A DNA stretch of 64,000 bases from Cyclobacterium qasimii M12-11B. GTDB taxonomy: Bacteria > Bacteroidota > Bacteroidia > Cytophagales > Cyclobacteriaceae. Shown one piece after another: positions 9,352-18,595 of this stretch (positions are counted from its first letter, which is position 1; every line of letters starts with the position of its first letter). Both the position numbers and the translations under genes were made by a program. Where the stretch lies: contig NZ_ATNM01000018.1 of assembly GCF_000427295.1 (NCBI RefSeq), positions 62,001 through 126,000 of the forward strand, read 5' to 3'. A model generated the notes under the pieces. That model was not told the DNA's origin and did no database searches. It saw nothing but the letters and a program-made list of their open reading frames with translations.

Positions 9352-11031
9352 TTAGTAACCTGGATTTTGAGTCAATGCAGTATTGGTTTCCAATTCTATT
9401 CTTGGAATTGGCCATAAATAATCTCTGTTTGGATCAAAGGCCCTTGTTTCCACAACTACCATTTCATCAGCATTGCTAATATTGTTATAGCTCGGAGTAC
9501 CAATTTCATCAATCATTGGCGCCTCAGCCAACCAGCCGCCGTCACCATATCTATTGACTCTTCCTCGATAAGGGCCAGGCATCACCTCTTCTGCTACCTT
9601 CCATCTTCGTATATCAAAATACCTAAATCCTTCAATACCTAATTCATGCCTTCTTTCCTTGCGAACAATGTTTCGCAATTCTGTTTGGGTTTTGCCCATT
9701 TCAATTGCAGGCATTTGCACTGAAGCCCTTCCACGAATTGCATTCAAAGCTTCGTAAACAGTTTCGTCTAGTTGATTCAACTCTACTTTTGCCTCGGCAT
9801 AGTTAAGCAATACCTCACCTAGTCTGAATATGGTTAAGTTTTGATCCGTAGACCCTACATCTGTAGGGTAGTTGGCTACATCTATGTGTTTTCTATACAG
9901 ATAGCCTGTAAAAGAGGCATAAGCATGACCCGCTTCTATATTGGGCACCCTTATCATCTCATCCCCTCTGAATTCCCAGGTCATGGTACTATCACGGTGG
10001 GTTTCATAGATCCAGTTGACCAATCTGGATCCAGGCACTACCAAAGTATAGTTCAACCTTGGGTCTCTATTTTCGAATGGACTTTGGGGGTCGAATAAAG
10101 GAGACTCATCGATAGGCAATCCATCTATGCATTCATAAGAGTCTACCATGTCCTGAGGTGGTTTTTTATTGGAGTGTCCAAGTGCCATTCTGGAAAGAAA
10201 ATTTCTCGGCATACTGTGTGTATTTACCCCACGGAGGTATTGAATCCTCATGATTACTTCACTGGAATTGTCACCAGCGAAGGTAAACATCCCCTCATAG
10301 TCAGGGTCAATTTGATAGGCATCTGCATCCATTAACTCTTTGGCCGCAGCAGCTGATTCTTCCCATCTTTCATTCCATAAGGCCACTCTAGAAATCAATG
10401 CAAGAGCCACACCTTTTGTAACTCTTCCCTTCTCAGCAGCATTCATAGGGAGATGCTCTTTTATTTCATTTAATTCAGCTAGAACAAAATCAATCACCGC
10501 TTCTTTAGAAGATCTTGGTGTTTGAGATTCCTCTAAGGTAAGGTTTGAAATTACTAAAGGAACATCACCATAAAGCTCCGCGAGATAAGCATAAAAGTAA
10601 GCTCTGATAAATCTCGCTTCTCCTACAAGTCTGTCATACTTGGCAGGATCCATTTCTTGTCTTAAGTGGCTACCTTCAGAAGTAATGAAGTTCACCCTGT
10701 TAATACCACTGTAGAAATGAGACCAAAAACCATTGGTATAGCCATTGTCAGCATTTTGCTCTCCTCTGCCTAAGGCTTGTAGATCACTCCCATTTCGATC
10801 CCATCCATCATCGGACGCAAAATCAAATGACAGGAACCAAGCGATCCCAACAGGATAATACCAAAGTTTATTATAAGCTCCGGTGACTGCCATGTCCAGT
10901 TCTGTTTCATTGGCAAAATAAGTCTCACTAGAAGGCGAGTCTAGTGGCAACCGCTCCAAAAATTCTTCATTACATGCTGAAGAAAATAGTAAAGCGGGTA
11001 TAAGTAGTGTATATATTATTATCTTTTTCAT
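9352..11031 (-). CDS. RagB/SusD family nutrient uptake outer membrane lipoprotein
   Basis: Surface glycan- or nutrient-binding lipoprotein that caps the SusC channel. The start at 11031 gives MKKIIIYTLLIPALLFSSAC, a signal with lipobox; a longer in-frame start at 11058 would overlap the susC end, so I reject it. Typical SusD features are seen: the RLPLDSPSSETYFANE opening, the RFIRAYFYAYLAELYGDVPLV helix, FRLGEVLLNYAEAKVELNQ, RKERRHELGIEGFRYFDIRRW, and a C-terminal YLWPIPRIELETN block. Length of about 559 residues is normal. It starts 13 bases after the susC stop, so the two genes are co-transcribed. Substrate is not evident; the downstream sulfatases suggest a sulfated ligand. Confidence 0.95.
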   Translation of the reverse strand: MKKIIIYTLLIPALLFSSACNEEFLERLPLDSPSSETYFANETELDMAVTGAYNKLWYYPVGIAWFLSFDFASDDGWDRNGSDLQALGRGEQNADNGYTNGFWSHFYSGINRVNFITSEGSHLRQEMDPAKYDRLVGEARFIRAYFYAYLAELYGDVPLVISNLTLEESQTPRSSKEAVIDFVLAELNEIKEHLPMNAAEKGRVTKGVALALISRVALWNERWEESAAAAKELMDADAYQIDPDYEGMFTFAGDNSSEVIMRIQYLRGVNTHSMPRNFLSRMALGHSNKKPPQDMVDSYECIDGLPIDESPLFDPQSPFENRDPRLNYTLVVPGSRLVNWIYETHRDSTMTWEFRGDEMIRVPNIEAGHAYASFTGYLYRKHIDVANYPTDVGSTDQNLTIFRLGEVLLNYAEAKVELNQLDETVYEALNAIRGRASVQMPAIEMGKTQTELRNIVRKERRHELGIEGFRYFDIRRWKVAEEVMPGPYRGRVNRYGDGGWLAEAPMIDEIGTPSYNNISNADEMVVVETRAFDPNRDYLWPIPRIELETNTALTQNPGY

Positions 11032-11044
11032 CAGTTCCCAGTCT

Positions 11045-14000
11045 TTAGAAATTAACATTCAAACCCATAGTATAAGTAGCCATTTGGGGATACCATCCTC
11101 CATTGCTAACAGGTGCTTCCGGATCATAACCTTCATAAAAATTATGAATGGTAAACAGGTTTCTACCACTTAAATAGATCCTTAATCCCTGAATATTTAA
11201 TGGAGCCAAAGCTGCTTCAGTAAATGAGTAACCTACCTGAATATTCTGACCTCTCAAATAAGCGGCATTCCTCATCCAAAAACTTGAATTTTGCTCATTA
11301 TTGGTTTGGTTCCAGGCCAACCTAGGGTAGGCCGCATCTGTATTGGTAGGAGTCCAATGGTCTTTGTGTTGCTCTTGTACTGTACCACCTTCGTAGAAAG
11401 GCATAATCCCTTGACCGTATAAGTAACCATCGGCCTTCCCAACGCCCTGTAGGAATATGGAAAAATCAAACCCTTTATAGTCAGCGTTTAAACGTGCACC
11501 GAAGGTATGCCTTGGAATAGGACTTCCTATCACAGCCAGGTCTCGGTCATTGATCATACCGTCACCATCTGCATCTTTGTATTTGATGTCCCCGGGGGCA
11601 ATATTCCCAAACTGGTCTGCATGATTGTCAACTTCCTCTTGAGACTGAAACAAGCCTTCATCTACATATCCAAAGAAAGAACCTATTGGATACCCTTCTC
11701 TGTTTACCGTCAAGCCAGTATTTTCTATCCCTCTTATGTCTACGATTTCATTCTTAACATCAGAATAGTTCAACATGATGCTGTAATTGAGTTCGCCTAC
11801 CTTATTTCGGTAGTTTACCATTAATTCATAACCTTTGTTTACCACCTCACCTGCATTTTGGAAAGGTGCACTTAAACCGATGGTTTGAGGAATATTTAAG
11901 GCAAGGAGAATATCCTTCGTTCTTCTTACATAATAATCTGCCGAAACATCCAATTTTCCCCATAGGTTAAACTCAAGACCTATATCTGTCGTCTCTGTTG
12001 TCTCCCACTTGATTGAAGAGTTGGCCATACTGTTTAGGGCAGCTCCAGGTGCATTCAAGCCACCAAAGGAATAGTCCTGTGAGCCTCCTCCCAATGCCAT
12101 AAAAGCAGCAAAAGGATAAAGACCAATATTTTGGTTACCCAATTGACCCCAGGAGGCTCGAAGTTTCAATTGATCGATTAACCCTGAATAATCCTGCATA
12201 AATGATTCTTCAGAAATTCTCCATCCAGCAGAAAAGGAAGGGAAAATACCTGACCTGTTTCCTTCTGCAAACCTGGAAGAAGCATCTCTTCGAACATTGC
12301 CTTCTAAAAGATATCTTTCGTCAAAATTATAGGCAACCCTACCAAATACGGACTGCAAAGCCCAATGAGAGGCAGCCCCACCTGTTCGCTCATTTGCACG
12401 ATTTCCGGCATTGATCTGCTCATATTGAGGCAGGGGAAATACTTCCCTGTAAGCTGAAATCCAAAGATTGGTCTGATCTTCCTGCTGGTAACCGGCCGTT
12501 ATTCCAAGGGTATGAACATCATTAAAGGTCTTGTCATAGGTGACAATGGCTCGAATATTATTGTACCATTCCCGATTAAAACTTTCCGACAATGAGTTTC
12601 TTTGTGGGACAAAGTGAGTTGGGGTAACTCCATCTCTGGCATAAGTCTGGGTAATATTGGAAAAACTCTTATTGTGTGGATTCCAAAATTTAGGCGCATA
12701 CATCACCTCTGCATTTAGTCCTTCTGTAATTTTATACTTCAGGCGAAAATTCAGGATTGCGTCCAGGCTTTCATTGGTATTCAACCCACCATCTTTAGCC
12801 CTTGCCAAAGGGTGGTCACCGTTCCATCCTTCACCGTAGAGGCCATTGGACAATATGCCTACTTCGTTAGAAGGGATCCTTCTCATCCAGTGAAAAACAT
12901 AACCTGTTCCACTAGATGGTTGGGTTTGTAAAGCCCTTCTTAAAAATATATCCGTAGAAAGTGTCAACCGCTCAGAAACATTAATGTCCGAATTAAGTCT
13001 TAGGTTAAATCGATTAAAGCTTGTATTTGGAATAATCCCCTCCTGCTCTAAGTAACTAACAGAAGCAAATAACTTTGACTTTTCACTTCCTGCATTCACG
13101 CTCAAATTGTGGTTTTGCATGAAGGCTGAATTAGCCATCGTAATTCCCTGCCAATCTGTATCAGGATATTGATCAGAAGGCATTCCTGCTTTATAAGCAT
13201 TGATGAAATCGTCTGTGTATTGTGGATCATTACCAATGTTGGTGAAAGCCTCATTGGCCATTTCCATATGATCAATCGCTCCTACAATTTTTGGTAACTG
13301 AGTGGGTACTTGAAAACCAGCATACATATTATAGTTTACCCTCACTCCTTCAACACCACGTTTGGTAGTAATTAACACAACTCCATTGGCAGCTCTCGCA
13401 CCATAGATGGCAGCAGAAGAGGCATCCTTCAGAATAGAGATACTCTCAATTTCATTTGGGTCTACATTGTTCAAGCTTGTTTCTACTCCATCTACCATTA
13501 CTAGTGGATTAGAATCGCCCAGTGTACCAACTCCCCTAATACGAATGGAACCGCCATCACTACCTGGTTGACCACTTCTTTGGGTTACAGTAACTCCTGC
13601 TGCAATTCCTTGCAATGCCATTGAGGTTTGCCCTACTGGCTGGTTGACAAGTTCTTTGGAAGTAATGGAACTCACCGCACCAGTTAGGTTTACTTTTTTC
13701 TGCGTGCCATAACCTACGACAACAATTTCATCTAAAGAGGATAAATCTTCAGCCATCGTCACATTTACTTCGCTTTGGTTACCTACGCTGATTACTTGTT
13801 GCTCATAGCCAATAAAGGAGAATATCAAAACAGCATTGTCCGGTATGTCTAAGGAAAAATTGCCGTCAATATCGGTGGCTGTTCCCATATTGGTTCCCTG
13901 TATCAATACAGTGGCACCAGGAATGCCCAATCCTTTACTGTCCACAACCCTGCCTTTTATAGGACGCTCCTCTATGGTAATTTCAATCTTTTGACTAGAA

Positions 14001-14369
14001 ACCACGTTGGTTCCGTTCGCTACATAAATTGAATTGTCAACCTGCTTAAATTTTATTCCTGCAGCTACTGCAATATCCATCAACAATTCATTGACTGACT
14101 GTCGCTTATTTTTAATTTTAATTTGGGTTTTTGTCTAATATTTCTTCTGGAAGTACAAATTTATAATCGGTTGATTTTTCTACTTTTCGAAAAATCTCCG
14201 CCAAATCCCATTGAACTTTATTAAGTCGGATAAAGGATTCATCAATGGGTCTGATCTGAGCATTAATCTCATGGGCAGCTAATGTTGTCATAAACAAACA
14301 CTGCATCAATAGGCCATATAATAGGTTTTTAGATACCATTTTAATTAGGCACAGTAATTTTCTTTTCAT
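11045..14369 (-). CDS. SusC/RagA TonB-dependent transporter with N-terminal STN signalling domain (frameshifted near residue 83)
   Basis: Outer membrane TonB-dependent importer that pairs with SusD. The ATG at 14369 encodes a signal peptide ending near INAQ and an STN domain (FIRLNKVQWDLAEIFRKVEK). That frame stops at 14118 after LDKNPN. The other frame continues as KIKIKNKRQSVNELLMDIAV, then a carboxypeptidase-like domain (GRVVDSKGLGIPGATV), the plug (EIVVVGYGTQKKVNLTGAVS, then IRIRGVGTLGDSNPLVMVDG) and the beta-barrel ending TYTMGLNVNF. One base is missing near the runs at 14123-14133. The open frame starting at 14086 uses TTG and is not a real start. An STN domain implies contact with the FecR anti-sigma factor encoded just upstream. 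Confidence 0.92.
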
Positions 14370-14390
14370 AATTTTAAATGATTTTAAAGG

Positions 14391-15458
14391 TTAAATTTTA
14401 AGGTCTGCAGGGTAATTCTTTTCATTTGGCGATGTTCGTTTTGCCCTGCTTTTTGTTTCTATTTCATTGGCTATTTTTTTTATCATTACCTGGTTTTTGT
14501 TTATACTAAATTCAAATTCCATTGAAAACCCAAGACCTGTTAAAACATCGCTTAGGTTCTTGTTTCGAAAGGTCCCAATCACCCTTCTATCCACCTTGAA
14601 CCCTTCCTCAATTGTTATTTTAACGTCATACCATTTTTCCAGGTCATTAAAAATGGACCTTAGCGCAACCCTGTCAAAGTTTAGTATTCCTTCTTTCCAT
14701 CCAACTATTTCATTGAACTCAAAGGCTTCTATCTTGAAATTTGATAAAGGATCATGTTTATCCAAAATGAGTCTTTGACCAGGCTTTAGTTCAACCTTCT
14801 TATTAGTCTCTTCTATCGCAACCTTTCCTTCGGTGAGCGCAACCGCATAAACGCCATCTCTTGCATAGGCATTGAACTCGGTCCCCAAAGCTGTCGTCCG
14901 CATCCCTCCGGTTTGAACCTGAAAGGGTCTCAAACTATCTTTTGCAATCTCAAAGTACCCTTCACCTGTCAACTCGATAAATCGATTTGTTTTACCAAAG
15001 CCTGACGAAAATTTAATACTGGAATTGGCATTCAAAACGATGCCCGTACCGTCAGGGAGCTTAAGTGTCAATTTTTCACCCAAGCCCGTCTTTCGTAGAA
15101 TTGTCCTTTCTGCCAAAGTGGGTGTTTCTTCCTTGTAATCAATCCCTTTTTTAATCAGAAACATACTCGCAACCAAAAGGACAAAGCATGCCACTAATCT
15201 AAAAATCTTGGACCATGGGGCAATTGAGTACAGTTGAGATCTTTTTTTCTCTACCGATGTTCTGAAATGGATTTGCTGAAGAAGCTTTTGGTAGTCTGTT
15301 TCGTCCTCTTCTTTTGGGAATGTGCTATCCCATTCTGTTTTTAATATCTCATCCAAGGCTTTCTTTGCACCAGGTTGCGCTAACCACACCAATACCTGAC
15401 GCTGTTCTTCAAGAATAGCTGTATGCCTTAAAAATTTGATGATAATCTCTCGTTTCAA
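14391..15458 (-). CDS. FecR-family anti-sigma factor
   Basis: Inner-membrane anti-sigma factor that should hold the neighbouring ECF sigma factor and sense the STN domain of SusC in the periplasm. An N-terminal cytoplasmic region of about 75 residues precedes one membrane segment near residues 79-98 (FRLVACFVLLVASMFLI). The FecR domain follows (KLPDGTGIVLNANSSIKFSSGF, FEIAKDSLRPFQVQTGGMRT) and then a C-terminal DUF4974-like region (FDRVALRSIFNDLEKWYDVK). The start codon is TTG at 15458; no ATG fits nearby, and the N-terminal residues resemble the family. It lies between the sigma gene and susC on the same strand. Confidence 0.92.
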   Translation of the reverse strand: MKREIIIKFLRHTAILEEQRQVLVWLAQPGAKKALDEILKTEWDSTFPKEEDETDYQKLLQQIHFRTSVEKKRSQLYSIAPWSKIFRLVACFVLLVASMFLIKKGIDYKEETPTLAERTILRKTGLGEKLTLKLPDGTGIVLNANSSIKFSSGFGKTNRFIELTGEGYFEIAKDSLRPFQVQTGGMRTTALGTEFNAYARDGVYAVALTEGKVAIEETNKKVELKPGQRLILDKHDPLSNFKIEAFEFNEIVGWKEGILNFDRVALRSIFNDLEKWYDVKITIEEGFKVDRRVIGTFRNKNLSDVLTGLGFSMEFEFSINKNQVMIKKIANEIETKSRAKRTSPNEKNYPADLKI

Positions 15459-15604
15459 TGGGTTTATTGTAATTTGGGTATATAAACCATCAACTAGTAC
15501 ATTTACTTAATTAAAAGCAGAAAAAATTACAAATAAATCTAAAAACAATTAAAATATATTAAAAATAAAATTTAATACTAAAATATGAGGACTAACATTC
15601 TTTT

Positions 15605-16192
15605 TCAAAAGAATATATTGAAGAAAATTATTAAGTTAAGGGTAGGGTTATGGAGAAGGTTTTTTTTCAGTGATTTTGAAGCCAAGTAAATATGATGTTC
15701 AATGGTTCTTTTTGATAAATTCATTTGGTGGGCGATTTGGTCACTGTTCATCCCTTTTAATTTATTCAACTTAAATACCTCTTTTTGTACTTTAGGTAGT
15801 TTTTCAATAAGCTCCATTACCATCCCCTCCATTTCGCTATAGGTCAAGTCATCCTCTTGATTATTTGAAGCAACCAAACAATCCACTGACAAATCATCAA
15901 GGCTACAATCTTTCTTCCTGTCTCTTATATAGTTATACATGTAGAATTTGACAGCTTGAAAAAGGTAGCTTTTAAATGATTTTGTTTCATCTAACTTTTT
16001 TCTTCGCTCCCACACTCTTACGAAAACTTCTTGAACCGCTTCTTCTGCCAATTGTTGATCCGCTAAAAAAGTAAGTGAAAAAGCCATCAATTTCTTGGCA
16101 TACCGGAAGTACAATTCATCAAAAGCAGCCATATCTCCTTGTTTAAGGGAAATCAGCAAAATGTCGTCTGCATGTTTCATCAGTATACCCAT
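15605..16192 (-). CDS. ECF RNA polymerase sigma factor (sigma-70 family, FecI-like)
   Basis: Extracytoplasmic-function sigma factor of 195 residues, expected to activate the susCD locus when FecR releases it. Region 2 is visible as AFDELYFRYAKKLMAFSLTF and LAEEAVQEVFVRVWERRKKL. Region 4 helix-turn-helix is LPKVQKEVFKLNKLKGMNSD then IAHQMNLSKRTIEHHIYLA. ATG at 16192 or an in-frame ATG at 16180 (MKHADD) could be used. The linked order sigma, FecR, STN-SusC, SusD is the usual Bacteroidota cell-surface signalling arrangement. Confidence 0.93.
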   Translation of the reverse strand: MGILMKHADDILLISLKQGDMAAFDELYFRYAKKLMAFSLTFLADQQLAEEAVQEVFVRVWERRKKLDETKSFKSYLFQAVKFYMYNYIRDRKKDCSLDDLSVDCLVASNNQEDDLTYSEMEGMVMELIEKLPKVQKEVFKLNKLKGMNSDQIAHQMNLSKRTIEHHIYLASKSLKKNLLHNPTLNLIIFFNIFF

Positions 16193-16223
16193 GGGTTTAT
16201 TGCTTGGTGTTACAAATTCCCAT

Positions 16224-16231
16224 CAAAAGTA
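16224..16231 (-). promoter_or_regulatory. Possible -7 element (TACTTTTG) before the sigma factor gene
   Basis: The minus strand reads TACTTTTG, matching TAnnTTTG, about 32 bases before the sigma start at 16192. There is no TTTG at the expected -33 spacing, so support is weak. Confidence 0.25.
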
Positions 16232-16331
16232 ATTGAAAGCGAAGGAAATAATATAGATTTCGAAAGACAATATAGTCTAATAAAATTTAAATAAAAAAAT
16301 GTCCTATTCCTTTATTCCCCTATAAAAATAG

Positions 16332-17108
16332 TTACTTTCCAGTGTGTTTTGTAATCCATCGAATAGCATAATATTCGCATGTTCCTTTCCCTGCATTTCG
16401 AATACCATGAGCATCCTGCGCATGCAAATAGATTAGTGAACCTGGCCCTAAGAGGTAAGGCACACCATTTATCATCTCTTCCACTTCGCCCTGAAGCACC
16501 ACTATTATTTCCTCATCAGCATGCACATGAGGGTCATGACTTTTTTCACCTTCCTTTAAGGTCGTAATGTGCATCTCCAATTCCTGTAAAGTAGGTGTAG
16601 GGCCTCTTGCCACATCTCTTCTTCCTCCCTTAGTACTTTCCTTAAAAGCCAATTTCTGATAATCATAACTGGTCAATGAGCTAACGTCTGGCTTGAATTC
16701 ATTCCCCACCTTATCGGCGTCCCATTCTATCACAAAAAATGCTGTAGGAGAATCTCCCAGATGTTGAATCTTAACCGACTTATCTCTTGGTAACCAAGCT
16801 ACACTCCTACTCCCTATTTGACCACTTTCACCTCCCTGTTGGATTAGAAGTTCACCAGCACCTATCAATATCAATTTTTCATCCCCTTTCTTTATGGAGA
16901 TTGATTTACCTTCTGATAGTTTATAATGGTTGACACGGAAATTGTTTAATGTTTCGGTAGGACCATCAATAATTGGCCTTATTTCCTTACCAGCCACAGC
17001 TGAAGCAGGCAACATTTTCCATTCAAAAACAGCAGAAGGTATAGGTAAATACTGTGCATTTGCAAAGGCGGGTAGGGCCAATAACAAAAGGAAGAGAAGT
17101 TTTTTCAT
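16332..17108 (-). CDS. Exported bicupin-domain protein
   Basis: 258-residue protein with a clear signal peptide (MKKLLFLLLLALPAFANAQ) and two cupin barrels. The first, around residues 50-130, lacks an obvious metal-binding His cluster. The second, around 170-250, has DPHVHADEEIIVVLQGEVE and HAQDAHGIRN, the HxH...E...H pattern of a metal-binding cupin. The architecture resembles ureidoglycine aminohydrolase-like or sugar-binding bicupins, but export argues against a purine role. Its substrate is unknown. It lies upstream of the sigma gene on the same strand, 139 bases away, and may be transcribed with it. Confidence 0.85.
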   Translation of the reverse strand: MKKLLFLLLLALPAFANAQYLPIPSAVFEWKMLPASAVAGKEIRPIIDGPTETLNNFRVNHYKLSEGKSISIKKGDEKLILIGAGELLIQQGGESGQIGSRSVAWLPRDKSVKIQHLGDSPTAFFVIEWDADKVGNEFKPDVSSLTSYDYQKLAFKESTKGGRRDVARGPTPTLQELEMHITTLKEGEKSHDPHVHADEEIIVVLQGEVEEMINGVPYLLGPGSLIYLHAQDAHGIRNAGKGTCEYYAIRWITKHTGK

Positions 17109-17250
17109 AATTTTGGGTATTGCTTGTTTTCTTAATCAAACAATAAAACACCATTTTATTTGGCCTCCAAATATATTTAGAAATTACTAACCCTACCGAA
17201 CCTATATCACCTAATAATTATACCTGAAAAGGCCTATTTTCCATAGCATT

Positions 17251-18417
17251 TCAACTTTTACGCTTGGCCTTTTCCCAGGTACTTTTTTGACTCCCTTTCA
17301 TAAAGCGAAGCAAACCTGCTACCACAGCATAATTCATCATACAAAAATAGAAAGGAACGAATAGAATCTTGATCCTAATTTTTCTACTTTCCAAAAAGTA
17401 TCCAAGTAATGCCGCAGCATAAAAAAACAATTGACTAAACATCAATAGCTGGTAAATCACTCCTTGACTCAAAAGAAAGAAATTGACCACAAAAATTAAC
17501 ACCAACAAAAATGGGGTGATCGTCCATCTAAGGACCCTATGTGAAAGATACTGGAAAAATAAAACTGGGTGATTGAATGGGGTGATTTTGAAAAACAACC
17601 TTTTCATTGATTGCCAACCACCGGCACTGATCCTTATTTTCCGTTTTAATTCTTCTCCGGTTGAGTCTGAACCAGTTTCCATCGCATAAGCCTCAGGTTC
17701 ATAAACAATTCTGTAACCATCAGAAGCGATAAGAAGTGATTGCATAAAATCATCTAAAATGGTATCTTCTGGCAAGTCACGATAGAGATCAGATCTGAAA
17801 GCTACCAACTCTCCTGCAGCCCCTACTGCTGAATAAAGCTTTGAATCCATCTTTTTTAGAAAGGATTCATACTTCCAATACATGCCTTCCCCTGCAGAAC
17901 TGGCGGAATCTTCTTCCTCTACGAGCACTCTTTTTTCTCCAGATACGCAACCTACTTTTTCATCACTAAAATGTCTGACAATATTTTTTATAGCCTTGAC
18001 ATTCAGCACGGTATTGGCATCAGTAAATACCACAATCGGACTGCTAACAAATTTCATTGCCCTATTTTCTGCGGCAGTCTTCCCTGCCCTTCTATCATCA
18101 TGAAGCAATTTCACTTGGGGGAATTCTGATAAAACCTCCTTAAAATTATCATTTGACCCATCTGTTATAAAAAATATTTTCAATTTTTCATTCGGATATT
18201 CAAGTCCAAGCGAATTAAGTACCTTGTCTTTAATTATATCAGCCTCATTGTAACAAGGTACAACGAGTGTGACATCAGGTAAAAATTCTTTTTCTGTTTG
18301 ATTTATCTTTTTACTCAATAAATCCTTTAATTTTACTAGGAAGCCAATCACGATGCCATAACCTAAAAATGTATACGCAACCACACCTATTGCTATCCAA
18401 AAAACTACTTGCACCAT
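17251..18417 (-). CDS. Membrane glycosyltransferase family 2
   Basis: 388-residue GT-A glycosyltransferase with one N-terminal membrane segment (residues 4-26) and three or four C-terminal ones. Catalytic landmarks: PDVTLVVPCYNEADIIKDK, FITDGSNDN, VVFTDANTVLN (DxN variant of the DxD metal site), a probable catalytic base in DTILDDFMQSL, and KIRISAGGWQSM, which resembles the QxxRW region of processive synthases. It probably adds or polymerises sugars on the cytoplasmic side for export. It is divergent from the hybrid kinase gene and marks the left edge of the exopolysaccharide cluster, though linkage to that pathway is only by position. Confidence 0.88.
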   Translation of the reverse strand: MVQVVFWIAIGVVAYTFLGYGIVIGFLVKLKDLLSKKINQTEKEFLPDVTLVVPCYNEADIIKDKVLNSLGLEYPNEKLKIFFITDGSNDNFKEVLSEFPQVKLLHDDRRAGKTAAENRAMKFVSSPIVVFTDANTVLNVKAIKNIVRHFSDEKVGCVSGEKRVLVEEEDSASSAGEGMYWKYESFLKKMDSKLYSAVGAAGELVAFRSDLYRDLPEDTILDDFMQSLLIASDGYRIVYEPEAYAMETGSDSTGEELKRKIRISAGGWQSMKRLFFKITPFNHPVLFFQYLSHRVLRWTITPFLLVLIFVVNFFLLSQGVIYQLLMFSQLFFYAAALLGYFLESRKIRIKILFVPFYFCMMNYAVVAGLLRFMKGSQKSTWEKAKRKS

Positions 18418-18595
18418 AAGAATTAATTTAAATAATGAATTTGTTTTTAAATTTAAAATTTCGATTTTGTAAAAATTTAAAGTCCGTTTAAAACAAAACT
18501 AGATTTTTCTCAGATACTTTAATTTTTTAAAAAAATAGAACTACTCTATTTAGCTTAACAAGAATTGATTTTATTTTGGTAATTATTTTGAGATA

